DNA of 64,000 nucleotides from Candidatus Pseudothioglobus singularis PS1 (GTDB lineage Bacteria > Pseudomonadota > Gammaproteobacteria > PS1 > Pseudothioglobaceae). The stretch spans positions 496,001 through 560,000 of the forward strand of contig NZ_CP006911.1 of the NCBI RefSeq assembly GCF_001281385.1, in the 5' to 3' direction. The position numbers and the translations under genes were made by a program. Below, one piece after another: positions 8,622-17,516 of this stretch (the stretch's first letter is position 1; each line of letters opens with the position of its first letter). The notes beneath the pieces were generated by a model. The model searched no databases, was not told the origin of the DNA, and worked only from the letters and a program-made list of their open reading frames with translations.

Positions 8622-9638
8622 ATGTTTACAGTTTTAAATCAGGTTAGTGGTAAATCCTTTCAATCTAGTGGTGAAGAATCAGTTCTAGATGGCGCTCTTT
8701 CAAATGGCTATAATTTTCCATATGGCTGTCAAAATGGATTTTGTGGCCAATGTAAAGCGGTTATCTTGAACGGTGAAATTTCATATGATGGTGTGACTCC
8801 AGAGGCTATTAGCTCAGAAGAAGAGGATGCTAATATAGCTTTATTGTGTCAATGTAAAGCAAAAAGTGACTTATACATCGCAGTTGATGAGTTAGACTCA
8901 CTTGCCAATATTCAGATCCGAAGTATGCCCTGTCGGGTTGAAGAAGTGAATCATTTAAATCATGATGTCATTCAGCTTACGTTAAAAATTCCTGGGTCTC
9001 AATCTCTTCAATATTTAGCTGGTCAATATCTTGACATTGAGCATCCTGACTTTGAGCCCAGAGCTTTCTCAATTGCCAATGCACCGGTCAATTCAAATTT
9101 AATTGAACTGCATGTTCGTTTGGTTGAGGGTGGACAGTTTACTAACTTTGTCTTCAATACTTTAACAGAAAAGACAATCTTAAGAATTGAAGGGCCAAAG
9201 GGTAGTTTTTTTCTCAGAGAGGATAGCGATTGCCCAATTATATTTATTGCAGGCGGCACTGGATTTGGACCTATAAAAGCAATCATAGAACATTTAATAC
9301 TAATTCAATCATCAAGACCAATCCACCTATATTGGGGGGTGAGGACAGAGCAAGATATATATTTAAATCTACCATCAGACTGGAGTAAAAATCACTCTAA
9401 CATCAATTTTATTCCAGTATTATCAGAACCTGATAGTTCTTGGAGCGGAGAGTCGGGTTATGTTCATGAAACGGTTGTGAAAGACTTTGAAAATTTAACT
9501 GATTATGAAGTTTATGCCTGTGGGCCTCCGGTGATGGTTAAAGCGGCGGCAAAAAGTTGCCTTGAAAATAATCTTATGAAAGAGAACTTTTTTTCTGATT
9601 CTTTTGAGTATGCAACTGTGAGTACAGCTGATGAGTAG
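8622..9638 (+). CDS. 2Fe-2S ferredoxin-FAD-NAD(P)H reductase fusion (CDP-glucoseen-reductase-like)
   Basis: 338 residues in three parts. A plant-type ferredoxin domain (1-90) has Cys36, Cys41, Cys44 and a fourth ligand at Cys76. An FAD-binding barrel (about 101-200) has RAFSIAN at 147-153. An NAD(P) domain begins IIFIAGGTGFGPIKAI near 206 and ends with YACGPPVMVKAAA and a C-terminal FFSDSFEY. This is the layout of oxygenase reductases and of the protein often annotated CDP-6-deoxy-delta-3,4-glucoseen reductase. No dehydratase or oxygenase partner is nearby, so the electron acceptor is unknown. The stop codon overlaps the bolA start, suggesting coupled translation. Confidence 0.85.
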   Translation: MFTVLNQVSGKSFQSSGEESVLDGALSNGYNFPYGCQNGFCGQCKAVILNGEISYDGVTPEAISSEEEDANIALLCQCKAKSDLYIAVDELDSLANIQIRSMPCRVEEVNHLNHDVIQLTLKIPGSQSLQYLAGQYLDIEHPDFEPRAFSIANAPVNSNLIELHVRLVEGGQFTNFVFNTLTEKTILRIEGPKGSFFLREDSDCPIIFIAGGTGFGPIKAIIEHLILIQSSRPIHLYWGVRTEQDIYLNLPSDWSKNHSNINFIPVLSEPDSSWSGESGYVHETVVKDFENLTDYEVYACGPPVMVKAAAKSCLENNLMKENFFSDSFEYATVSTADE

Positions 9639-9933
9639 CATGCAGAGCCATTTAGAAGGGCAGCTTGAGTTATCCTTAAATCCAGAGTACTATGAGGTGG
9701 TTAATGAATCCAGTCAGCATTCAGGCCCAGCTTCAGAGTCTCACTTTAAAATTGTTGTTGTGAGTTCTGACTTTGAAGAGATGAAGCTTATTGATCGCCA
9801 CCGCTTTATCAACAAGCTTTTTGTTGATGAACTCAAATTGATCCATGCAATGGCGATGCATACCTATACACCAAAAGAATGGGAAAAACGTCAGGCGGCG
9901 CCTGACTCTCCAGAATGCTCTAGCAAGTCTTAG
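9631..9933 (+). CDS. bolA: BolA-family protein
   Basis: 100 residues. The BolA fold is recognised from SHFKIVVVSSDFEEMKLIDR and the C-terminal IHAMAMHTYTPKEW, including the invariant His in the last motif. BolA proteins pair with monothiol glutaredoxins to bind 2Fe-2S clusters and affect iron sensing and cell shape. The start ATG overlaps the preceding stop codon by 8 bp; an in-frame ATG at 9640 is an alternative. The neighbours are an Fe-S reductase and a murein transglycosylase. An N-terminal stretch of about 30 polar residues precedes the domain. Confidence 0.85.
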   Translation: MSSMQSHLEGQLELSLNPEYYEVVNESSQHSGPASESHFKIVVVSSDFEEMKLIDRHRFINKLFVDELKLIHAMAMHTYTPKEWEKRQAAPDSPECSSKS

Positions 9934-9935
9934 AA

Positions 9936-11474
9936 GTGAGATCGGCACTAATACTCTTTGTTATAGTTTTATCTGGCTGCCAGGGGCTTGTGGATAGTAA
10001 TAACAAGTTAGCTCGATTCAATGCACCAAATTCAAATGTAAGTCAAAATTTTCAAGATGATGATCTTTGGGGTTATATTGCAAATAACCAAGAAATTAAT
10101 TTTGGATTTAATACCAGAATTCAAAACCATATCGACTGGATTAGTACTCAACCAGATTATCTGGCCTCAATTTCAAAAAGAGCCGAGCCATTTCTATACC
10201 TTGTTGTTTCTGAAACTGAAAGGCAAGGCGTTCCAATTGAACTTGCTTTGTTGCCAATTGTTGAGTCTGATTATTATCCATTTTCATACTCTCATGGAAC
10301 GGCAACGGGGTTATGGCAATTCATTCCCTCTACTGGAAAGATGTATGGCCTAGATGATGATTGGTGGCATGAAGATCGAAGGGATGTTTTGGCCTCAACA
10401 GAGGCTGCAATACGCTATTTAAAAGATTTAAATAAGATGTTTGATGGTGATTGGCTGCTTTCTATCGCAGCCTATAACGCTGGCCCAGGAAGGGTCCAAC
10501 GAGCGATTGATAAAAATCTTAAAGAAGGAAAAAAAATAGATTACTGGAGCTTGGATTTACCACAAGAAACTGAGAGGTATGTTCCAAAACTGCTTGCAAT
10601 AGGTTCTGTACTTAAAAATCCAGCCCTTCATAATCAAACCCTGACGAAAATTAAAAACAAACCTTTCTTGGAGGCAATCCAACTAGACTCCCAGTTTGAT
10701 CTTGCATTAATTGCTCAGTGGACTGGTTTAAGTATCAAGGAAATTTATTCATATAACCCCGGATTAAAGAGATGGGCGACCCCCGAAGATCTTCCATATA
10801 CAATCTTGCTGCCTCAAGAGGTAATCAATCAATTTAGTGATAACTTGGCTAAACAGGGTAATAGAACAAAAATAAGTTGGACCCGTTACCAGGTTAAAAA
10901 GGGCGACAGCCTTAGTCTCATTGCTGAAAACTATAAGACGACGGTTGATCAAATTAAAAGTGCTAACGAGCTTAATAATGACTTAATCAAGCTAAACAGT
11001 TATCTGATTGTTCCTTTGGCAAAGGAATCCGAAGAATATTATTCTTTGTCTGAAGCTCAACGGGAAAAAAGTAGACTAAATATCAATAAAAATTCAGAGA
11101 AAAAAGTATACAAAGTGGTGACTGGTGATAGCTTATGGTTGATTGCAGTCAAGCATGATGTAACTGTGAATGAACTGGTCAGATGGAATCAAATTGCCCC
11201 TTCTAAGCCGCTCTCAATTGGTAAAGAGCTTGTTATCTTGAATGAGGATAAAAAAAAGACTGAGCTTGCTAAAATAATGAATACAGGGATTGATATCAAT
11301 AAAAAAATAGTTTACACAGTTAGATCTGGTGATAATCTCTCACTAATTGCTCAAAAATATAAAGTAAAAGTATCTGAAATAAGAGCTTGGAATGACTTAA
11401 ATGAAGAGTATATTTTGCAACCGGGTGACAAATTAACCATTACAATTAACGTAGTCAATTCAAATTTATCATGA
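9936..11474 (+). CDS. mltD: Membrane-bound lytic murein transglycosylase D
   Basis: 512 residues beginning with GTG at 9936, two bases after the bolA stop. The first 15 residues form a lipoprotein signal with lipobox LSGC (Cys15), so it is an outer-membrane lipoprotein acting in the periplasm. The SLT lytic transglycosylase domain (about 85-230) has catalytic Glu110 in LLPIVESDY and the ATGLWQFIPSTGKMYGL motif. Three LysM repeats that bind peptidoglycan follow (roughly 312-360, 390-433 and 452-500), each with the GDSLSLIA or GDNLSLIA core. The enzyme cleaves glycan strands to 1,6-anhydromuropeptides. Full length, no anomalies beyond the GTG start. Confidence 0.93.
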   Translation: MRSALILFVIVLSGCQGLVDSNNKLARFNAPNSNVSQNFQDDDLWGYIANNQEINFGFNTRIQNHIDWISTQPDYLASISKRAEPFLYLVVSETERQGVPIELALLPIVESDYYPFSYSHGTATGLWQFIPSTGKMYGLDDDWWHEDRRDVLASTEAAIRYLKDLNKMFDGDWLLSIAAYNAGPGRVQRAIDKNLKEGKKIDYWSLDLPQETERYVPKLLAIGSVLKNPALHNQTLTKIKNKPFLEAIQLDSQFDLALIAQWTGLSIKEIYSYNPGLKRWATPEDLPYTILLPQEVINQFSDNLAKQGNRTKISWTRYQVKKGDSLSLIAENYKTTVDQIKSANELNNDLIKLNSYLIVPLAKESEEYYSLSEAQREKSRLNINKNSEKKVYKVVTGDSLWLIAVKHDVTVNELVRWNQIAPSKPLSIGKELVILNEDKKKTELAKIMNTGIDINKKIVYTVRSGDNLSLIAQKYKVKVSEIRAWNDLNEEYILQPGDKLTITINVVNSNLS

Positions 11475-12139
11475 ACAATATTCCTATAAACCAAACTATC
11501 CTTGCGACTTTAGCATTTTCACTTTCTAACTGGAGAAAGCTTCTAGAAGCTAGTATTTTTCCGATATTAATGTGCTTACCATTGGCGACCGTACTACCTG
11601 AACTCATGAATATCATAAATTCTACATATAACCCTGAAGTCATGCTTGAGAGTGACGTTAACTTCCCTTTAATATATTTATTAATGTTTATTTATGCAAC
11701 TTTAGCATTATTAATGAATGTCTATCGAATAGTTGTATCAGGAAATAATTCTATTGCTAGATTGGGAATTGTTATCCCTAATGTAAGGGTAGGTCGCTTC
11801 CTTCTTTTGTCTATTCCTCTCGTAATGGGCCAAATAATTTCTTTGTTTATTCCTTTCTTATTTCCAATCGTTTACTTGTTATTAATACCCATTTCACTTA
11901 ATTTGATATCCATTGCGAATGACGTTCCATACAAGAGCATACAAGTATCATTTAGAGCTCGACTGAATATCTTTATAATTAATTTTATTGCTCCATTTCT
12001 TTTTATAACTTTATTAGGATTAATTGGGAATAGTTATTTAGATTTCGTTCTGACGTTCTTTTCCATTTTTTGGACATCAATTAGTTTGGCTCTATGCTAT
12101 GCAGTGATAATGGCGAATAGCTCAGCGCAAAGCCATTAG
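11471..12139 (+). CDS. Polytopic membrane protein of unknown function
   Basis: 222 residues with about five hydrophobic segments (near 32-50, 63-85, 110-160 as two or three spans, and 170-210) and few charges. I do not recognise the family. The ATG overlaps the mltD stop as ATGA, so it is translationally coupled to the murein transglycosylase and probably the last gene of that operon. Its 3' end runs 59 bp into convergent ftsQ, a long overlap. No signal peptide or catalytic motif is visible. Confidence 0.7.
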   Translation: MNNIPINQTILATLAFSLSNWRKLLEASIFPILMCLPLATVLPELMNIINSTYNPEVMLESDVNFPLIYLLMFIYATLALLMNVYRIVVSGNNSIARLGIVIPNVRVGRFLLLSIPLVMGQIISLFIPFLFPIVYLLLIPISLNLISIANDVPYKSIQVSFRARLNIFIINFIAPFLFITLLGLIGNSYLDFVLTFFSIFWTSISLALCYAVIMANSSAQSH

Positions 12140-12833
12140 GATAGCGCATATCAAAAATACCCCTTGTGCGAATTTTTTTGTATTTTTTTAACTTTTCAAA
12201 AGACTTTACAAATATCTCAAGTCGTTCATTTTGCTTTTGATGTCCTAGAATGACTTTAATGTTATTCTCTAGAGTAAGCTCATCAATTGAGTTTCTCTCG
12301 AAAGTAGAGATTTTGACCGGATCTAAGATTGATTGATATAGAACGAAATCATCATAAAAATTTTTGACAGATACTTCTGACACTAATCCAATTGGCGCAT
12401 CCGAGTTGATTGTCAGATTGGGCTTAAATAGTACACCTTGAGAAGAGATATAGCCTTGAGAGCCCCATCTCATTGCGACATCGTGTTTCTTAATGGATAC
12501 CTTGATACGATTCCAAAATATTCTTTGGGTTTCAACATTTAATACCCATGGGTTTTGATAAATCTTACTTTTAATTTTATTCAAATTTAGCAGGTATTTA
12601 TTATTTAAAACGGGTTTAATTAAATCATCATATTGATGAGCATGAGTAGTTAGCTCGCCATCAACTTCCCAGGAGATATGAGGCTCCAGTAATTTTGAGC
12701 GATCCACAAGATATACGACAAAGGCAATTGAGAAAGCTATCAGAAAGAATATGCAGATCTTCAGCGCCCTCTTTAAGACACTCTTTAGTGGTTTTTTTTG
12801 TTGCTTTGGACGATTGAGTCTTTCTTTAGCCAT
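12081..12833 (-). CDS. ftsQ: Cell division protein FtsQ
   Basis: 250 residues. A basic cytoplasmic tail (1-26) precedes one transmembrane helix (about 27-46), then a periplasmic POTRA-like domain and the FtsQ/DivIB beta domain with VETQRIFWNRIKVSIKKHDVAMRWG near 100-123. FtsQ recruits FtsB and FtsL to the septum. The gene begins inside the ddl stop region (8-bp overlap). In most gammaproteobacteria ftsA and ftsZ follow ftsQ; here the next gene is convergent, so the cluster ends at ftsQ. Confidence 0.88.
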   Translation of the reverse strand: MAKERLNRPKQQKKPLKSVLKRALKICIFFLIAFSIAFVVYLVDRSKLLEPHISWEVDGELTTHAHQYDDLIKPVLNNKYLLNLNKIKSKIYQNPWVLNVETQRIFWNRIKVSIKKHDVAMRWGSQGYISSQGVLFKPNLTINSDAPIGLVSEVSVKNFYDDFVLYQSILDPVKISTFERNSIDELTLENNIKVILGHQKQNERLEIFVKSFEKLKKYKKIRTRGIFDMRYPNGFALSYSPLSLHSIEPN

Positions 12834-13704
12834 GTAGTATTTTTATTACTAATTCTTCAAAACTTATATTTAAAGCTTTTGCAGCCATTGGGACAAGAGA
12901 ATGAGATGTCATACCTGGCACAGTATTAATTTCCAGTAGAAAAGGAACTCTATCTTTATCAAGAATAAAATCAACTCTCCCCCATCCCGATGCGCCGGTT
13001 AAATTGAATGCTTCTAGTGCAATTTTTTGGAGATTAAGTTCCTGCTCTTGTGTTAAGTCTGATGGGCAAAGGTATTCGGTTTTATTGCTGAAATATTTTG
13101 AATGATAGTCATAAATATCATGATCTGAAATTATCTTTATACTGGGTAAAGTTTCACCATTTAATATTGAGACAGTATATTCATCGCCATCAATCCACTC
13201 CTCTATTAATGCCTGATTTCCATATTGAAAAGCTATTTCAAGTGCGGCATCAAGTTCTGATTCCTTTGATACTTTTGTAACCCCATTACTTGAGCCTTCT
13301 AGGGTCGGTTTTACAGCCCAAGGTAGGGGAAATGTAACTGTGTCCAAATCTTTACCTTTTGTTGCAACGATCGAAGCTGAGAGGGGAAGTTTATGATTGC
13401 TCCATAAATCTTTGGTTGCAGCTTTGTCCATGCATAGCTTTGAAGCTTTGGCGCCAGATCCAGTATATGAAATATTGTTTTTTTCAAGCTCAGATTGAAT
13501 AAATCCATCCTCGCCACCCCTTCCATGAAGAACGATAAATGCTTGATCAAACTCTTGTGACCACAGTTGATCGAGATTATCTTCAGTAAGATCGTATGCA
13601 AAGCAGTCTAATTTAGAGTTAGAAAGGGCATCATAGACTGCCATTCCACTGAGAAGTGAAATTTCTCTCTCAGCGGAGTAGCCCCCCATGAGAACCGCAA
13701 TCAT
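12826..13704 (-). CDS. ddl: D-alanine--D-alanine ligase
   Basis: 292 residues, near the length of DdlB. This ATP-grasp enzyme joins two D-Ala for the peptidoglycan stem. Visible landmarks are the start VLMGGYSAEREISLLSG, VLHGRGGEDGFIQ, the ATP-binding PWAVKPTLEGSSNGVTKV, IEEWIDGDEYTVSIL, and the C-terminal FLLEINTVPGMTSHSLVP that binds Mg and the second D-Ala. The ATG overlaps the murB stop by four bases. It is part of the murC-murB-ddl-ftsQ block. Confidence 0.94.
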   Translation of the reverse strand: MIAVLMGGYSAEREISLLSGMAVYDALSNSKLDCFAYDLTEDNLDQLWSQEFDQAFIVLHGRGGEDGFIQSELEKNNISYTGSGAKASKLCMDKAATKDLWSNHKLPLSASIVATKGKDLDTVTFPLPWAVKPTLEGSSNGVTKVSKESELDAALEIAFQYGNQALIEEWIDGDEYTVSILNGETLPSIKIISDHDIYDYHSKYFSNKTEYLCPSDLTQEQELNLQKIALEAFNLTGASGWGRVDFILDKDRVPFLLEINTVPGMTSHSLVPMAAKALNISFEELVIKILHG

Positions 13705-14549
13705 ATGATGATTATTTCGGTTTCAAGAGCAATATTGTGCTTCAATTTGATCGTCTCTTGTATGTGGGTAATTAAATTCTCAATATCCATTGCTGATGCA
13801 TTATCTTGGTTAATAATATAATTTGCATGTTTCTCTGATACGCATGCGCCTCCAACACAAAAACCCTTGAGACCACTATCCTCAATTAATTGAGCAGCGT
13901 AGTGATTTTTAGGATTTTTAAATACACTTCCACAGCTTGGCAAGCCAATTGGCTGAGTTGAATTTCTTTTTTGGAGAAGCTCACCCACATTATCATTTTG
14001 TTTCTCAAGATTAAAGTCGAAAGTAGCACTTACAAAAAATTCATTTTTGAATCGATGCAATGTCGAACGGTATGAAATTTCATAGTCTTTCGGAGTTCTA
14101 TTTTGGAGTTCCCCAGAAAGGCTCATTGTTTTGACAGAGCTGACGTACTCCCAGACTTCAGAGCCAAAAGCACCAGCATTCATAGCTAGAGCACCGCCTA
14201 CAGTTCCAGGGATTGCACTCAGAAATTCAGCTCCATATTTAAGTTGCGCGAGAGCAAATCTAGAAAGTTTAGCCAAGGAGGTGCCTGCACCAGATTCAAT
14301 TAAGCTTTTTGAAATCGATAGCTCTTTTAGATTTTTTGTATGGATCGTGACACCCTTAAAGCCCCTGTCCCGCACTAAAAGATTACTGCCCAAACCAACC
14401 AGAAGAACCGGCTTTTTGTTATTTTTTAAAAATTCTGAAAGCTCATCAATATTTGTGGGTTGAAAAAACTCACTGGTAGCGCCTCCAGACCTTAGAGAGC
14501 AGTGTTTTGACATTGGCTCATTAATTTTAAGCATAGAGTCTTTTAACAA
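13701..14549 (-). CDS. murB: UDP-N-acetylenolpyruvoylglucosamine reductase
   Basis: 282 residues. MurB reduces the enolpyruvyl group to lactyl to give UDP-MurNAc, using FAD and NADPH. The FAD segment LLVGLGSNLLVRDRGFKGV is near 49-68, then AIPGTVGGALAMNAGAFG. The catalytic region SCGSVFKNP (the GSxFKNP form typical of short MurBs) is near 206, and a conserved glutamate sits in ALETEIIII at the C-terminus. The start could be Met6 (14534); the longer start overlaps murC by 7 bp. It is within the wall operon, directly after murC. Confidence 0.93.
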   Translation of the reverse strand: MLKDSMLKINEPMSKHCSLRSGGATSEFFQPTNIDELSEFLKNNKKPVLLVGLGSNLLVRDRGFKGVTIHTKNLKELSISKSLIESGAGTSLAKLSRFALAQLKYGAEFLSAIPGTVGGALAMNAGAFGSEVWEYVSSVKTMSLSGELQNRTPKDYEISYRSTLHRFKNEFFVSATFDFNLEKQNDNVGELLQKRNSTQPIGLPSCGSVFKNPKNHYAAQLIEDSGLKGFCVGGACVSEKHANYIINQDNASAMDIENLITHIQETIKLKHNIALETEIIII

Positions 14550-15952
14550 AAATGATCTTTTAATTGATGTGGAATTTTATTTACATCACCAGCACCAAGG
14601 GTAAGGATGACATCATTCTCAGTAACGATATTTGGGATAATTTCAATTATTTCTGCAATATCTTTGGCAACAATTGGATCAATTGAGCTTCTTCTTCTTA
14701 TAGAATCTGCTAGTGTTGATGAGCTAATTGTATTTATTGGGGCTTCATTTGCTGAGTATATATTGAGCAATATTAATGCATCAACTTTAGACAGACTACT
14801 AACGAATTCATTAAACAGATCTCTTGTTCTAGAGTATCTATGAGGTTGAAAGATGACAACCAACCTTTTGTCTGGATAAGTATTTCTTAAGGTGCTTATG
14901 ACCTCAGATATTTCATTTGGATGATGGCCATAGTCGTCAAATAGTGGAGTCTTATTTGAGTTGATAGTAAGTTTTTGGTGATAGTCTAATCTTCTAGATA
15001 CTCCACTAAAATGGGAAAGAGCTTTTTGAATAACATCTATTTTAATATCAAGCTCAATAGCAACACTTATTGCAGCAAGTGCATTTAAGATGTTATGTCT
15101 GCCGATTAGATTGAGTGAAATAGGAAAACTTTTTTCATACTTCACACAGCTTACATCAAACGACATTTTCATTTCATTTTGCGATACATTTGAAGCCTTT
15201 ACATCGGCTGAATCACTAAATCCATAACTTAAAACTGGCCTATGAATTTTTTTAAGAATATTTTTAACCCCTTTGTCATCAACACAAGCAACACAAATGC
15301 CATAGAATGGAAGGTTAGAGGTAAAGCTGATGAAAGCCTCAGTCAAATTATCGTAGTTATGGTTATAAGTTGACATGTGGTCTTCATCTATATTTGTAAT
15401 GACGCTTAACATTGGTTGAAGGTGAAGAAAGGAGGCGTCACTCTCATCTGCCTCCGCGATTAGGTAGTCACTTTTGCCAAGTTTTGCATTCATCCCTGTC
15501 GCATTAATAATTCCACCAATAATGTAAGTAGGGTCCAGTTTAGCTTCACTCATTATATGAACAATAAGGCTTGTTGTCGTTGTTTTGCCATGCGTTCCAG
15601 AGACAGCTATCCCAAATCGAAATCGCATTAACTCTCCTAGCATTTCTGCTCTAGGAACAATCAATAGTCTTTGGTGTCTTGCTTCCTGAAGTTCGGGATT
15701 ATTTTTATTAATAGCTGAAGAGACAACGACCGCCTGTTTACCTGTGACATTTTCAGCCTTTTGAGAGTAACTAATTTGACAGCCGATCTTTTCAAGTTTT
15801 TCAGTAATTGGGCTTGACTGAATATCAGAACCAGAGATTTCATAACCCAAATTGACAAGCACTTCAGCAATTCCACTCATTCCAGAGCCTCCAATACCTA
15901 TGAAATGAATTTTATTGATTTTTGATCGTGTAGGGTTGTCTATTAAAGTCAT
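14543..15952 (-). CDS. murC: UDP-N-acetylmuramate--L-alanine ligase
   Basis: 469 residues, normal length. MurC adds L-Ala to UDP-MurNAc with ATP. The Rossmann-like start IHFIGIGGSGMSGIAEVL is at 15-32, the Mur-ligase P-loop AVSGTHGKTTTTSLI near 113-127, EADESDASFLHL follows, then DDYGHHPNEI and VIFQPHRYSRTRDLF in the C-terminal domain. It starts four bases inside the ispF end. All four overlaps downstream to ftsQ are 4-8 bp, so the block is very likely one transcript. Confidence 0.96.
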   Translation of the reverse strand: MTLIDNPTRSKINKIHFIGIGGSGMSGIAEVLVNLGYEISGSDIQSSPITEKLEKIGCQISYSQKAENVTGKQAVVVSSAINKNNPELQEARHQRLLIVPRAEMLGELMRFRFGIAVSGTHGKTTTTSLIVHIMSEAKLDPTYIIGGIINATGMNAKLGKSDYLIAEADESDASFLHLQPMLSVITNIDEDHMSTYNHNYDNLTEAFISFTSNLPFYGICVACVDDKGVKNILKKIHRPVLSYGFSDSADVKASNVSQNEMKMSFDVSCVKYEKSFPISLNLIGRHNILNALAAISVAIELDIKIDVIQKALSHFSGVSRRLDYHQKLTINSNKTPLFDDYGHHPNEISEVISTLRNTYPDKRLVVIFQPHRYSRTRDLFNEFVSSLSKVDALILLNIYSANEAPINTISSSTLADSIRRRSSIDPIVAKDIAEIIEIIPNIVTENDVILTLGAGDVNKIPHQLKDHFC

Positions 15953-16425
15953 GATTTACTAACAGTGATTATAGTTATTGCTTGAATTCCTTCACCTCTT
16001 CCAAACGAGGTGAGACCTTCACCGGAGGTAGCTGTAATGCCGACATCTGATCGATTAATTTGACAAGTATTGGCAATGCTTTCCTTCATGGCTTCGACAT
16101 GGTTAGCTATTTTTGGCTTTGCGCATTCAAGAGCAACTGCAATATGATTAATTTTCCAATCCCCTAGATCATCAAGCGCTATTTGAAGGTATTTTGCGCT
16201 CTCTTTTATACCCGTTTTTACAAGTTGATCAGCAACGTCACCTAAAATATTTTTACCTGTAATGCTTGAGATGGAGTTTGTGATTGAATGAAAAATGACA
16301 TCTGCATCACTATTACCTTTTAATCCAAATGGATAGTCAAATTTAATACCTGCCAAAACCAAGTCTTTTCCAGATTTTTTTTCAAACTGATGAGAATCTT
16401 GTCCTAAGCCCGTTTTAATGATCAT
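15949..16425 (-). CDS. ispF: 2-C-methyl-D-erythritol 2,4-cyclodiphosphate synthase
   Basis: 158 residues. IspF makes the cyclodiphosphate of the MEP isoprenoid pathway. The N-terminal GLGQDSHQF supplies zinc ligands Asp and His, followed by GNSDADVIFHSI with the third His. The C-terminal substrate motif is ATSGEGLTSFGRGEGI (most family members read TTxExLGFxGR, so this is a mild variant). It overlaps ispD upstream and murC downstream by four bases each, tying isoprenoid synthesis to wall synthesis, which needs undecaprenyl carrier. Confidence 0.93.
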   Translation of the reverse strand: MIIKTGLGQDSHQFEKKSGKDLVLAGIKFDYPFGLKGNSDADVIFHSITNSISSITGKNILGDVADQLVKTGIKESAKYLQIALDDLGDWKINHIAVALECAKPKIANHVEAMKESIANTCQINRSDVGITATSGEGLTSFGRGEGIQAITIITVSKS

Positions 16426-17120
16426 AATTTTTTCAAAAAGTAGTTTGCCAAGTCAATGTCATCCTTTGAGGTAATTTTGATGTTACTAGAAGAGCCATCA
16501 ATAATTTTGACTGAATGACCCAATTTTTCAATCGCTTCAGATTCATCAGTAATCTTATTATCGAGTTTTATAGAGCTCTCAATTGCTTCTTTAAGGATGC
16601 CAAATCGAAACATTTGAGGGGTTTGAGCCATATAAAGTTTTTTTCGATCAATAGTTGATATTGGACCAGTTGCATTTTTTTCTTTAACCGTATCAATAGC
16701 TCTGGTTGCAAGGATTCCCCCTACAGAATCATTTGAAACCTCTCGGATTAGTTTTTCTATGTCGCTCTTTTTTGTGCATGGCCTGACAGAGTCATGAACT
16801 AAAACCCAGTCATTGGGCTGGGCGTATTTATTTAAAGAATTTAATGCGTTCAGTACAGAATTGAACCTCTCTTTGCCACCTTCTACAGCTTCTAAAAGCT
16901 TTGAGTGATTAAAAAAAGATGAAGACTTAAAAAAAGAGTCTGTTCTTGATAAAGAAACTATAAAGCCTGAAATCAGATTAATTTCCAAAAGGGTTTTAAG
17001 GCTTTGATCAATAATTGTCAGGCCATTTTCAAGCTTTAAATATTGTTTTGGGACTGAAGAGCCCATTCTTATGCCGACACCACTTGCTGGAACGATTAAA
17101 AAATATTTGTCTTTATTCAT
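16422..17120 (-). CDS. ispD: 2-C-methyl-D-erythritol 4-phosphate cytidylyltransferase
   Basis: 232 residues. IspD transfers CMP to methylerythritol phosphate. The nucleotide-binding start LIVPASGVGIRMGSSVPKQYL (8-28) is typical, followed by VEGGKERFNSVLNAL, VLVHDSVRPC and AQTPQMF, then ITDESEAIEKLGHSV near the C-terminus. It lies between ftsB and ispF in the ftsB-ispD-ispF order common in gammaproteobacteria. Confidence 0.94.
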   Translation of the reverse strand: MNKDKYFLIVPASGVGIRMGSSVPKQYLKLENGLTIIDQSLKTLLEINLISGFIVSLSRTDSFFKSSSFFNHSKLLEAVEGGKERFNSVLNALNSLNKYAQPNDWVLVHDSVRPCTKKSDIEKLIREVSNDSVGGILATRAIDTVKEKNATGPISTIDRKKLYMAQTPQMFRFGILKEAIESSIKLDNKITDESEAIEKLGHSVKIIDGSSSNIKITSKDDIDLANYFLKKL

Positions 17121-17156
17121 GTCCGCAAGAACATCCTTAATTTAGTGTTTAGTCAA

Positions 17157-17516
17157 TTATAAAGTAGCACTATCATTTTCTGCTAATGGTTCAGTTTTAA
17201 TGGCCCTATTTATTTTAAAAAAGTACTCACCTTCTTTAATCAGTCCATATTTAAACCTTGCTTTTGATTCGATTAGATTTAAATCTTCCTGAGTATAGCT
17301 ACCTATTTTGCTTTGAAGAGAGACATTATCATTTTCTAAATCTTCATTATTCAGCTTTATTTGATTGAGAGCTCTCTCTTTATCAATGACAACTCCCGGA
17401 AAGTTGTTATCAATAATGTTCTGTTTGATTAAAGCAAAAAGAATGAAGATTAGAATTAGGGTGATTTTATTTTTATAAATAAAACCAATTAAACCAGTTT
17501 GTGATTTATTGCTCAT
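17157..17516 (-). CDS. ftsB: Cell division protein FtsB (DivIC/FtsB family)
   Basis: 119 residues. A short cytoplasmic N-terminus precedes a single transmembrane helix (about 15-32, ITLILIFILFALI), then a coiled coil (about 42-75) ending in the family segment IESKARFKYGLIKEGEYFFKI. FtsB forms the FtsQLB complex in the divisome. Its place immediately ahead of ispD matches the gammaproteobacterial order and supports the call over other DivIC-like proteins. It is in the same long operon as ftsQ, its partner. Confidence 0.85.
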   Translation of the reverse strand: MSNKSQTGLIGFIYKNKITLILIFILFALIKQNIIDNNFPGVVIDKERALNQIKLNNEDLENDNVSLQSKIGSYTQEDLNLIESKARFKYGLIKEGEYFFKINRAIKTEPLAENDSATL

